Part shown: in pieces, positions 1 to 7,232 of the stretch
Numbering within the stretch: position 1 is the first letter of the stretch
How the letters are laid out: each line of letters begins with the position of its first letter
Assembly: GCF_036182465.1 (NCBI RefSeq)
Contig: NZ_CP108081.1
Span: forward strand, 10,292,001 to 10,356,000
DNA from: Streptomyces sp. NBC_00258
GTDB taxonomy: Bacteria; Actinomycetota; Actinomycetes; Streptomycetales; Streptomycetaceae
Reading direction: 5' to 3'
Length of the DNA: 64,000 nucleotides
The notes under the pieces: model-generated
Seen by the model: the letters and a program-made list of their open reading frames with translations, nothing else
Database searches by the model: none
Told to the model about the DNA's origin: nothing
Made by a program: the position numbers and the translations under genes

Positions 1-71
1 GGCAGCGTGACCGCCGCGGCGAGCGCGGTCTTGAGGCCCAGGCGGCGCGTGACTCGACTGCGATGGGGCAC
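1..71 (-). CDS. Secreted protein, N-terminal fragment (runs off window)
   Basis: Reading leftwards from a GTG at 69-71, the first 23 codons encode MPHRSRVTRRLGLKTALAAA followed by a further hydrophobic stretch. This is a basic n-region followed by an alanine-rich hydrophobic core, as in a Sec signal peptide. A strong ribosome binding site (AGAAGGAG on the minus strand, positions 78-85) lies six bases before the GTG, which fixes the start. The rest of the gene is outside the window, so the mature protein cannot be identified. Confidence 0.6.
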   Translation of the reverse strand, partial: MPHRSRVTRRLGLKTALAAAVTL

Positions 72-455
72 GGGTGGCTCCTTCTGTGGCGGATGCCGGT
101 TCCTGTGGGGGACACCGGTTCTGCTGCGGACACCGGACGAGTCGTGCGCATCGCAGTCTCGAAGCTCGGCGTGAACATGTCGAGGTCCCGGGATGGACCC
201 CGAAGGAAGTCCCGGGGGTGCCCCCCAGGGAATTCAGGGGCACCCGCGGTGGGAATCCCGGACGGCCGGGGAAGGGATCCGGCGATGGCAAGGGAGGGAA
301 CGCCGACGTGGCCCGACCCGACATCGGAGGTGGCCAGGGCAGGAGCTCCGGAAGCGGGGCGGGAGGGCAGAGGGTGTTGACCGGCGGGAAGGTCCGCGGA
401 TAACTTCGCTCTACGGATATTTGATTCCGTGAAGCGGAAAACAGGAGGGTGTGGA
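72..455. other. Intergenic region upstream of the aldolase gene
   Basis: No convincing gene is visible in this 384-base stretch. Short open frames here lack ribosome binding sites and recognisable protein features. It contains the divergent promoters of the secreted protein to the left and the aldolase to the right, with a TTGACC -35-like element near 376 and the palindrome at 425-439 close to the aldolase start. Confidence 0.5.
425..439. promoter_or_regulatory. Palindromic operator resembling the AllR motif
   Basis: The 15-mer TTCCGTGAAGCGGAA has perfect 5-base arms (TTCCG/CGGAA) and lies 17 bases before the aldolase start. From memory, the IclR-type allantoin repressor AllR of Streptomyces recognises TTCCGC-N3-GCGGAA; this site differs at one position. 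The assignment to AllR is inference from that recalled motif. Confidence 0.45.
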
Positions 456-1760
456 ATGGGTCAGGGCCAGCAGGAGAAGGTGGCGACGAGCCTCGCGGGC
501 GCGGTCAGCGAGGAGATCAGCGCCTCCCTCGCCCCGGTCGACGCCGAGTTGGAGCGCCGCTACCCCGGTGACCCCGGCACCCGCCAGCCCGTCCACACCG
601 TGTACGTCCCCGGTGACGTCTTCGCCGCCGGCACCATCCGCTCCTGGGGCGACCAGGCCCTCGCCGCCCTCGACGAACACGCGCCCGACGCCGCCTCCTT
701 CGCCGCGGTCCTCGGCCTCTCCGACGACCTCGCCGCACCCGTGTACGACCGCGTACGCGCCAAGCTGGAGCGCGAGCCCGTCGAGGACCTCCGCGTCGAC
801 TTCGAGGACGGCTACGGCCCGCGCCCGGACACCGAGGAGGACGAGGCGGCGGCCCGCGCGGCACGGCTGGTCTCGGAGGCGTACGAGACCGGCACGGCGG
901 CCCCGTACATGGGTATCCGCATGAAGTGCATGGAGGCGCCGGTCCGCGACCGGGGCATCCGTACGCTCGACATCTTCCTGACCGGCCTGATGGAGGCGGG
1001 CGGCCTGCCCGACGGGCTCGTGCTGACCCTGCCCAAGGTGACCTATGCCGAGCAGGTCACGGCCATGGTGCGGCTCCTCGAGGAGTTCGAGAAGGCGCGG
1101 GGCCTGGAGCAGGGCCGGATCGGCTTCGAGATCCAGATCGAGACCAGCCAGTCCATCCTCGCCACCGACGGCACCGCGACCGTCGCCCGCATGATCCAGG
1201 CGGCGGAGGGACGGGCGACGGGCCTGCACTACGGCACCTTCGACTACAGCGCCTGCCTCGGCGTCTCCGCCGCCTACCAGGCCAGCGACCATCCGGCCGC
1301 CGACCACGCCAAGGCGATCATGCAGGTCGCGGCCGCGGGCACCGGCGTCCGTGTCTCGGACGGCTCCACGAACGTCCTGCCGGTCGGCCCCACGCCGAAG
1401 GTCCACGACGCCTGGCGGCTGCACTACGGCCTCACCCGCCGCGCGCTCGCCCGCGCCTACTACCAGGGCTGGGACATGCACCCCGGCCACATCCCGACGC
1501 GCTACGCGGCCGTGTTCGCGTTCTACCGGGAGGGCTTCGAGCAGGCCGCCGCGCGTCTCGCCCGGTACGCCAACCACGCCGGCGGCGACGTGATGGACGA
1601 GCCCGCCACCGCCAAGGCTCTCAGCGGCTACCTCCTGCGCGGCCTGGACTGCGGCGCCCTGGACATCGCGGAGGTGGCCCGAGCGGCCGGCCTGACCCGC
1701 GCCGACCTGGAGGCCTTCGCGACACCGAGGCGAGCGGACCTGACGATCTCGGCTCCATAA
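456..1760 (+). CDS. HpcH/HpaI-type aldolase family protein (DUF6986-like)
   Basis: The protein has 434 residues. It resembles the citrate lyase-beta/HpcH aldolase fold: an acidic metal-site motif VDFEDGYGPRPDTEEDEAAA, then IRMKCMEAPVRDRGIRT and the strand-end FEIQIET, and a late DMHPGHIPTRYAAVFAFYRE segment. These match a conserved actinobacterial family (DUF6986 as I remember it) often found near allantoin and glyoxylate genes. The likely substrate class is a 2-oxo or malyl-type acid, but the reaction is not established. ATG 456 is chosen because AGGAGGG precedes it by seven bases; an in-frame ATG nine codons upstream has no such site. The AllR-like palindrome just upstream suggests regulation with purine-ureide catabolism. 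Confidence 0.75.
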   Translation: MGQGQQEKVATSLAGAVSEEISASLAPVDAELERRYPGDPGTRQPVHTVYVPGDVFAAGTIRSWGDQALAALDEHAPDAASFAAVLGLSDDLAAPVYDRVRAKLEREPVEDLRVDFEDGYGPRPDTEEDEAAARAARLVSEAYETGTAAPYMGIRMKCMEAPVRDRGIRTLDIFLTGLMEAGGLPDGLVLTLPKVTYAEQVTAMVRLLEEFEKARGLEQGRIGFEIQIETSQSILATDGTATVARMIQAAEGRATGLHYGTFDYSACLGVSAAYQASDHPAADHAKAIMQVAAAGTGVRVSDGSTNVLPVGPTPKVHDAWRLHYGLTRRALARAYYQGWDMHPGHIPTRYAAVFAFYREGFEQAAARLARYANHAGGDVMDEPATAKALSGYLLRGLDCGALDIAEVARAAGLTRADLEAFATPRRADLTISAP

Positions 1761-1775
1761 GGGCCCAGCCCCGCC

Positions 1776-1799
1776 AGGGGCGCGGGGAACTGCGCGACA
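1776..1799 (+). repeat. Dispersed intergenic repeat, copy 1
   Basis: The 24-mer beginning AGGGGCGCGGGGAACTGCGC and ending GACA lies just after the aldolase stop. An identical copy in the opposite orientation is at 7148-7171. This GC-rich motif is familiar as a common intergenic repeat at 3' ends of Streptomyces genes. Confidence 0.8.
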
Positions 1800-1965
1800 A
1801 GCCACTGACGGTCCGCGGCCCGACGACGACCGGTACCACCCCTCACACCAGAGGCGCGCCGCACGTAGCGACCCAGTCACAGCGACAGCGCCCCCGCACC
1901 GGCTGTCACTTCTGCCCCGTACTCTGGACGCCACTTCATTGGTGTGACTCAGGAACGGGGCAGCG

Positions 1966-4101
1966 GTGTCTTCGGGGGAAAACCAACAACCAGGGGAGAA
2001 GGACCGACCGGACGGGCCCGACCAGCCCGACGGGATCGGCCGGCTCCTCGTCGGACGCTACCGCGTCGTCGCCCAACTGGGCCGCGGCGGAATGGGCGTC
2101 GTCTGGCGGGCGCTCGACGAGGTCCTGGGCCGCGAGGTCGCGGTCAAGGAACTGCGTACGTACTCGGACGCGGGCGCGCCCGAACTGGCCGACCTGGGGC
2201 TGCGCATGCAGCGCGAGGCGCGCGCGGCGGCCCGCGTGCGCCACCCGGGAGTCGTCGCCGTGCACGACGTGGCGGAGGTCGACGGCAGGCCGCTGATCGT
2301 CATGGAACTGGTGGACGGACCGTCCCTGGACGACGTCCTGCGCGAGCGCGGCACCCTCGACGCACGCGAGGTGGCCGGCATCGGCGCGAAGGTCATGGAC
2401 GCGCTCTCCGCGGCCCATCGCGCCGGAGTGCTCCACCGTGACGTGAAGCCCGGCAACATCCTGCTCGACCGCTCCGGCCGGGTCGTCCTCACCGACTTCG
2501 GCATCGCCACGATGGAGGACCCGGGCGACGGCTCCGCCACCCATCTCACCCGCAGCGGCGAACTGGTCGGTTCCCTGGACTACTTGGCACCCGAGCGGGC
2601 GCAGGGCCACGAACCGGGCCCGGCCTCCGACATCTGGGCCCTGGGCGCCACGCTGTACGCGGCCGTCGAGGGCGCCTCGCCGTTCCGGCGTACGTCGACG
2701 TGGTCCACACTCACGGCGATCGTGGTCGAACCGCTGCCGGAGCCGCAGCGCGCCGGGCCGCTCGGCCCCGTTCTGCAGCAACTGATGCACAAGCAGCCGG
2801 AGTCCCGCCCGGACGCCGACGAAGCGAGCCGCCTGCTGCAAGCGGTGGCGGACGCCACCACCGGCCCGGACTCGGCGACCAGGGGCCTGCGCCCGCCCGC
2901 GCCCCGGCCGCGCGAGACGACCGAGCGGAGCGTGCCGGCGGTGCCGCCGGGCTTCGGCCCGCCGGAGCCGGCCGGTGCGGGCTTCGGGCCCGCCGGCGAG
3001 GACAGGGCGGAGGCCGGCTCCTTCGGAGGCTCCGCGCCCGGCGTTCCGGCGACGGGTCATGCGGGCTTCGGCGCCCCGGAACCGAGCGGGCCGGGGACCG
3101 GAGCCGCAGGCGCGGGATCGGATACTGGTACGGGAGAAGCCGCATTCGGCGCCGCGGGCATCGGCGGCTCCGGGCCCGGGGTCCCCCGGGCGGGTTGGCA
3201 GGCGGCCGCAAGTCCGGCGACGGACGGGACGGGCGCCTCGGTGTCCGCCTCTGCCTCCGCCTCCGCAGGGAGCGGATCCGGGCCCGGATTCCCGGACGCG
3301 GACCGGGCAGCACCCGGGGCCCAGCAAGCAGGCGGCCACGCCGCGCCGCCGACAGCGGGCTCTTCCGCGCAGCCCCCGACGCCCGGGCCGGGCTTCGGCC
3401 CGCCCGAGTCGATGGCTCAGCCCGCCGTTCCTGCCGCTCCCCGGGGTCGCAAGGGCCGGGTTCTTCTCGCCGCCGCAGCGGTGACCGTCGTGCTGGCCGC
3501 GACCGGCGTCACCGTCGCCCTTCTGAACGGCTCCGACGAGTCGGGGCCCACCGCCGGGCCCAAGGCATCTCAGGGCGGCGACGCCACCCCGTCCGAGGGC
3601 GCGAGCCGCGGCTCGATCGACCTGTCGGACGACACCAAGCCCACGGAACAGGGCGACAAGAAGGAGTCCGCGAAGCCGAGCGAGAAGCCGGAGCGCACCG
3701 AGGACGCCAAGCCCACGGACAAAGCACCGGCCGCCTCGCCCAGGCCCAGTGAGGGCGGTACCACGGGCGGCGGTTCGGACGGCGGCACGACCGGCGGAGG
3801 CGGCGACCCCAGCTCCGCCCCGGTCTGCCACGCCATCGGTGGCGGCAAGTACAACTGCGAGGTCTGGAAGACGTCCAAGTCCTACACGGCGGCCGGAGCC
3901 GAGGCGGGCACCCTCAACGCGGGTACGAACTACTTCTACTGCCAGCAGAACCTCGGCCGCCGCGAGACCTACGGCGAGTGGACGAACGTCTGGTGGGCGA
4001 AGACCGACGACGACAGCGGCAACACGAACGTCTTCGTCAGCGACGTCTATATCAAGGGCGGCGACAACGACGCGCCGGTTCCGGGGCTGCCGGTGTGTTG
4101 A
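1966..4101 (+). CDS. Transmembrane Ser/Thr protein kinase
   Basis: This is a Hanks-type kinase of 711 residues. The N-terminal 270 residues carry the glycine loop LGRGGMGVV, the VAIK-type lysine in VAVKEL, the catalytic loop HRDVKPGN and the metal-binding DFG in TDFGIATME. A long linker rich in Gly, Ala and Pro follows, with repeated GFG-PEP units. One membrane helix sits near residues 494-518 (VLLAAAAVTVVLAATGVTVAL), then a Lys/Glu/Ser-rich stalk and an extracytoplasmic domain of about 90 residues with four cysteines (PVCHAIG, YNCEVW, YFYCQQN and the C-terminal C). It has no PASTA repeats. The GTG start follows a weak AGGA-containing site. Its last 55 bases overlap the convergent downstream gene. 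The ligand of the outer domain is unknown. Confidence 0.93.
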   Translation: MSSGENQQPGEKDRPDGPDQPDGIGRLLVGRYRVVAQLGRGGMGVVWRALDEVLGREVAVKELRTYSDAGAPELADLGLRMQREARAAARVRHPGVVAVHDVAEVDGRPLIVMELVDGPSLDDVLRERGTLDAREVAGIGAKVMDALSAAHRAGVLHRDVKPGNILLDRSGRVVLTDFGIATMEDPGDGSATHLTRSGELVGSLDYLAPERAQGHEPGPASDIWALGATLYAAVEGASPFRRTSTWSTLTAIVVEPLPEPQRAGPLGPVLQQLMHKQPESRPDADEASRLLQAVADATTGPDSATRGLRPPAPRPRETTERSVPAVPPGFGPPEPAGAGFGPAGEDRAEAGSFGGSAPGVPATGHAGFGAPEPSGPGTGAAGAGSDTGTGEAAFGAAGIGGSGPGVPRAGWQAAASPATDGTGASVSASASASAGSGSGPGFPDADRAAPGAQQAGGHAAPPTAGSSAQPPTPGPGFGPPESMAQPAVPAAPRGRKGRVLLAAAAVTVVLAATGVTVALLNGSDESGPTAGPKASQGGDATPSEGASRGSIDLSDDTKPTEQGDKKESAKPSEKPERTEDAKPTDKAPAASPRPSEGGTTGGGSDGGTTGGGGDPSSAPVCHAIGGGKYNCEVWKTSKSYTAAGAEAGTLNAGTNYFYCQQNLGRRETYGEWTNVWWAKTDDDSGNTNVFVSDVYIKGGDNDAPVPGLPVC

Positions 4102-4859
4102 CCGGGCAGGTACTTCTCCAGTTCGGAGGCCGTCGTCCACCCCTCCTCGGCGAACAGCCGGGTGCCCGCGGTGCAGAGTCGCAGATCGCCGCGCGCCCGG
4201 GCGCAGAACTCCTCGGGCGTGGCGCCGAACAGCTCCCGCAGCCGCGGTGACCGGGCCAGGAGTCCGGTGAGCAGCGGCCGCTCTCCGGGATGCCTCAGCG
4301 GCGTCCCCGTACCGTCGTGGAGGACTCCGCGCCGGTTGACGTAGAGGTGGGCGCCGTCGAGCGCGGCGCCCGACTCCAGCTCGATCCGGACGTCGTCGGC
4401 GGGCAGCGACACACGGTCGTACGCCCCCGCCGGCGCCGTGACGCCCTCGCTCGCGTCGACCGCCGCGAGTTGTGCGGGGTCCAGCCAGGTGATGAACAGC
4501 TCGCGGGTGTGCCCGGGTGCGCGGAAGGGCGACGCGGACACATACCCCATCGCGCTGACGTGCGCCGAGACGCCCACCTCCAACCCGGTGACCCGCGCCT
4601 TCACCAGCGGGACCGGGGACGACAGCTCGTACTCCCGCATCTTGTGCCGGAGTTGCGCGGGGCAGGCGTTGGAGCCGACCGCGAGGACCGGGACGCGGCC
4701 CGGGAACTCACGGTCGGTGAGGGGCAGCAGCCGGTCCCCGTCCAGGAGCCCCGATTCCCCGGGCCAGACGCCCGGATAGGTCAGCGGACGGTCGCGCGGC
4801 GCCTCGGCCAGACCGAGCGCTTCCAGCGTGCGGTCGGCATACGGGTCACTGGCCGTCAT
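4047..4859 (-). CDS. Conserved protein with gamma-glutamylcyclotransferase-like motif
   Basis: The protein has 270 residues and no signal peptide or membrane segment. The stretch VPVLAVGSNACPAQLRHKM resembles the YGSN substrate-loop signature of the gamma-glutamylcyclotransferase fold, and a cyclotransferase-like shape is plausible. I cannot name a substrate. The 3' end overlaps the convergent kinase gene by 55 bases. It starts only three bases after the LacI-type gene's stop on the same strand, so it is probably cotranscribed as the second gene of that unit. Confidence 0.6.
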   Translation of the reverse strand: MTASDPYADRTLEALGLAEAPRDRPLTYPGVWPGESGLLDGDRLLPLTDREFPGRVPVLAVGSNACPAQLRHKMREYELSSPVPLVKARVTGLEVGVSAHVSAMGYVSASPFRAPGHTRELFITWLDPAQLAAVDASEGVTAPAGAYDRVSLPADDVRIELESGAALDGAHLYVNRRGVLHDGTGTPLRHPGERPLLTGLLARSPRLRELFGATPEEFCARARGDLRLCTAGTRLFAEEGWTTASELEKYLPGQHTGSPGTGASLSPPLI

Positions 4860-4862
4860 GTG

Positions 4863-5927
4863 TCAGTCCGAGGGCGGCAGTTCGCCCGAGCCGCGGGTGA
4901 TCAGACGCGTCGGGAGTTCGATGCGTTCGGGAAGGACGAGCGAGCCGTCGAGCTGACGGAAGAGGCGCTCCGCGGCGGTGCGGCCGAGCTGCGCGGCGTC
5001 CTGGGCGACGACGGTGACCCCGGGCTGGAGGAGGTCGGCGAGCTCGATGTCGTCGAAGCCGACCAGGGCCACGGGGCGGGAGCCCTCGGCGATCACACGT
5101 ACGGCCGTGACCGTCACCCGGTTGTTGCCCGCGAAGATCGCCGTGACGGGGGAGGGACCGGAGAGCATGTCCTCGGCCGCCTTGCGCACCCGCTGCGGGT
5201 CGGTGACACCCAGGGACATCCAGGCGTCCTCGACCGGAATTCCGGCGTCCTCCATGGCGGCGCGATAACCGCGCAGACGCTCGGCGGAGGTGTGGATGCG
5301 CGGCATGTCACCGATGAAGCCGATCCGGCGGTGGCCGTGCGCGATGAGGTGGGCGACGCCGTCACGCGCACCGCCGAAGCTGTCGGAGAGCACGACGTCC
5401 GCGTCGATCTGTCCGGCCGGGCGGTCCACGAAGACCGTGGCGACACCCGCCTTTATCTCCGGTTCCAGATAGCGGTGGTCGTCACCGGCCGGGATGATCA
5501 CGAGTCCGTCCACGCGGCGCGCGCACAGCGCGAGGACCAGCTCCTGTTCGCGGTCGGGGTCCTCGGCGCTGGAGCCGTTGATCAACAGGGCGCCATGGGC
5601 GCGGGCCACTTCCTCCACCGCCCGGCTCAGCGGGCCGTAGAACGGGTCCGCCAGATCCTCCAGCACGAGACCGATGCTCGCCGTACGCCCCTTGCGGAGC
5701 ACCCGCGCGCTGTCGTTGCGCCGGAAGCCCAGCGCGTCGATCGCCTCCTGCACCCGGCGCTCGGTGTCCGGGGTGACTCCTGGCTCGCCGTTGACTACAC
5801 GCGATACCGTCTTCAGGCCGACTCCGGCACGCGCCGCGACGTCCTTCATCGTGGGGCGGTTGCCGTAGCGGCTCTCGGTTCGGCGGGCGGTCTCGGCCAC
5901 GATGCGCTGTCCTGTCCTGTAGTCCAT
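4863..5927 (-). CDS. LacI-family transcriptional regulator
   Basis: From ATG 5927 the protein has 354 residues. It has the LacI helix-turn-helix and hinge (TMKDVAARAGVGLKTVSRVV, NGEPGVTPDTERRV) followed by a periplasmic-binding-like sugar domain (SIGLVLEDLADPFYGPLSRA through VALVGFDDIELADLLQPGVT). The open frame extends 64 codons further upstream, but that part lacks regulator features and runs through the operator, so the internal ATG is preferred. It is divergent from the ROK kinase gene, and the GACAACGTTGTC palindrome between them is its likely operator. The effector is presumably a sugar or sugar phosphate; the nearby alpha-galactosidase suggests galactosides, which is inference. Confidence 0.92.
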   Translation of the reverse strand: MDYRTGQRIVAETARRTESRYGNRPTMKDVAARAGVGLKTVSRVVNGEPGVTPDTERRVQEAIDALGFRRNDSARVLRKGRTASIGLVLEDLADPFYGPLSRAVEEVARAHGALLINGSSAEDPDREQELVLALCARRVDGLVIIPAGDDHRYLEPEIKAGVATVFVDRPAGQIDADVVLSDSFGGARDGVAHLIAHGHRRIGFIGDMPRIHTSAERLRGYRAAMEDAGIPVEDAWMSLGVTDPQRVRKAAEDMLSGPSPVTAIFAGNNRVTVTAVRVIAEGSRPVALVGFDDIELADLLQPGVTVVAQDAAQLGRTAAERLFRQLDGSLVLPERIELPTRLITRGSGELPPSD

Positions 5928-5997
5928 GGGGCTGCGTCGGTCCTGAGGATGCTCGGTTGGTCGCCAGATCGGGGTGTGGCGTCGAGCATAGAGCCTG

Positions 5998-6009
5998 GAC
6001 AACGTTGTC
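5998..6009. promoter_or_regulatory. LacI-type operator palindrome
   Basis: GACAACGTTGTC is a perfect 12-base palindrome with the central CG typical of LacI-family operators. It lies between the divergent LacI-type regulator (start 5927) and ROK kinase (start 6122), so it could control both. Confidence 0.7.
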
Positions 6010-6121
6010 AGATGCGGGAGAGACTGTCCATCGCAATCTCCGGCCTCCCCTTCCTCACTGCGAGACCGGCCTGCCCTTTTCTCATGGTCCAAATGGGATC
6101 CAAACGGGAGATCAGACACTG

Positions 6122-7081
6122 ATGCACACCGACCTCGTGGCCGCGCTCGACATCGGCGGCACCAAGATCGCCGGAGCGCTGGTGGACGGCCACGGCCGGA
6201 TCCTGCTGCGCGCCCAGCGGCCGACGCCCGCGCAAGAGGGCGGCGAGACCGTCATGGCGGCCGTCCACGCCGTGCTCGGCGAACTGACCGTCTCGCCCCT
6301 GTGGAGCCGTGCCATGGCCATCGGCATCGGCAGCGCGGGCCCGGTGGACGCCTCAGCGGGCACCGTGAGCCCCGTGAACGTGCCCGGCTGGCGCGACTAC
6401 CCCCTCGTCGAGCGGGTCCGGGCGGCAACGGCCGGGCTGCCCGTCGAGCTGATCGGCGACGGCGTGGCGATCACCGCGGCCGAACACTGGCAGGGCGCGG
6501 CACGAGGACACGACAACGCCCTCTGCATGGTCGTCTCGACAGGCGTCGGAGGCGGCCTGGTCCTGGGCGGACAACTGCACCCCGGACCCACGGGCAACGC
6601 CGGCCACATCGGTCACATCAGCGTGGAACTCAACGGCGACCGCTGCCCGTGCGGGTCCCGCGGCTGTGTCGAGCGCATCGCGAGCGGCCCGAACATCGCG
6701 CGCCGCGCCATCGAGGGCGGCTGGCAGCCCGGCGCCGAGGGCGACACCTCCGCGGCCGCCGTCGCCGCCGCCGCCCGCGCCGGTGACCCCGTCGCGGTGG
6801 CGTCCTTCGAGCGTGCCGCCCAGGCCCTGGCCGCCGGAATCGCGGCGACCGCGACGCTGGTGGAGATCGACATCGCGGTGATCGGCGGGGGAGTGGGGAA
6901 GGCGGGTGACGTCCTGTTCACGCCGCTGCGTGCCGCCCTGCGGGACTACGCCACGTTGTCGTTCGTGCAGCGGCTCACTGTGACGCCGGCGCAGATGGGG
7001 ACGGATGCCGGGCTTGTCGGCGCGGCGGCGGCTGCGCTCAGCCGGCAGGCGAGCGCCACCACGGCGGTGGTTGGCGGCTGA
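6122..7081 (+). CDS. ROK-family sugar kinase (glucokinase-like)
   Basis: The protein has 319 residues. It shows the ATP-binding phosphate-1 motif near the N terminus (AALDIGGTKIAGALVD) and the ROK zinc-binding signature CPCGSRGCVE, with the sugar-contact ELIGDG and GGGLVLGG segments between them. It has no N-terminal DNA-binding domain, so it is a kinase rather than a ROK repressor. It should phosphorylate glucose or a related hexose or hexosamine in the cytoplasm. The start is ATG 6122, where homology begins; the frame extends upstream through the operator without support. It is divergently paired with the LacI-type gene and probably controlled by it. Confidence 0.9.
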   Translation: MHTDLVAALDIGGTKIAGALVDGHGRILLRAQRPTPAQEGGETVMAAVHAVLGELTVSPLWSRAMAIGIGSAGPVDASAGTVSPVNVPGWRDYPLVERVRAATAGLPVELIGDGVAITAAEHWQGAARGHDNALCMVVSTGVGGGLVLGGQLHPGPTGNAGHIGHISVELNGDRCPCGSRGCVERIASGPNIARRAIEGGWQPGAEGDTSAAAVAAAARAGDPVAVASFERAAQALAAGIAATATLVEIDIAVIGGGVGKAGDVLFTPLRAALRDYATLSFVQRLTVTPAQMGTDAGLVGAAAAALSRQASATTAVVGG

Positions 7082-7147
7082 GCCGCCCCTCTGTCGTTCG
7101 GGTGGGGATTCGATCCGAGCGTTGTTGTGTGCCGGCCGGTGGGGGCC

Positions 7148-7171
7148 TGTCGCGCAGTTCCCCGCGCCCCT
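7148..7171 (-). repeat. Dispersed intergenic repeat, copy 2 (inverted)
   Basis: This is the exact reverse complement of the 24-mer at 1776-1799. It lies between the convergent ROK kinase and alpha-galactosidase genes, and a diverged third copy in the opposite orientation follows at 7188-7207. Confidence 0.8.
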
Positions 7172-7204
7172 GAAAAGAAGGCACTCCGGGGCGCGGGAAG
7201 CTGC
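7154..7204. terminator. Hairpin between convergent genes
   Basis: The arms 7154-7170 and 7188-7204 are complementary over 17 bases with two mismatches, around a 17-base loop. The hairpin is formed by the inverted repeat copy and its diverged partner. It lies between two convergent genes and is probably a bidirectional terminator; no U tract is present, as is common in Streptomyces. Confidence 0.55.
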
Positions 7205-7232
7205 TTGGTCGGGCCCTGCCTGTCCGCTGGTG

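Noticed and set aside
411..1934. Long minus-strand open frame opposite the aldolase gene
   Set aside because: It is the antisense shadow of a GC-rich gene with clear family motifs; the product is Val/Gly/Arg/Asp-rich without any recognisable fold or ribosome binding site.
1936..4140. 734-codon minus-strand frame opposite the first Ser/Thr kinase
   Set aside because: The plus-strand kinase motifs are complete; this frame has only low-complexity Arg/Gly/Ala composition.
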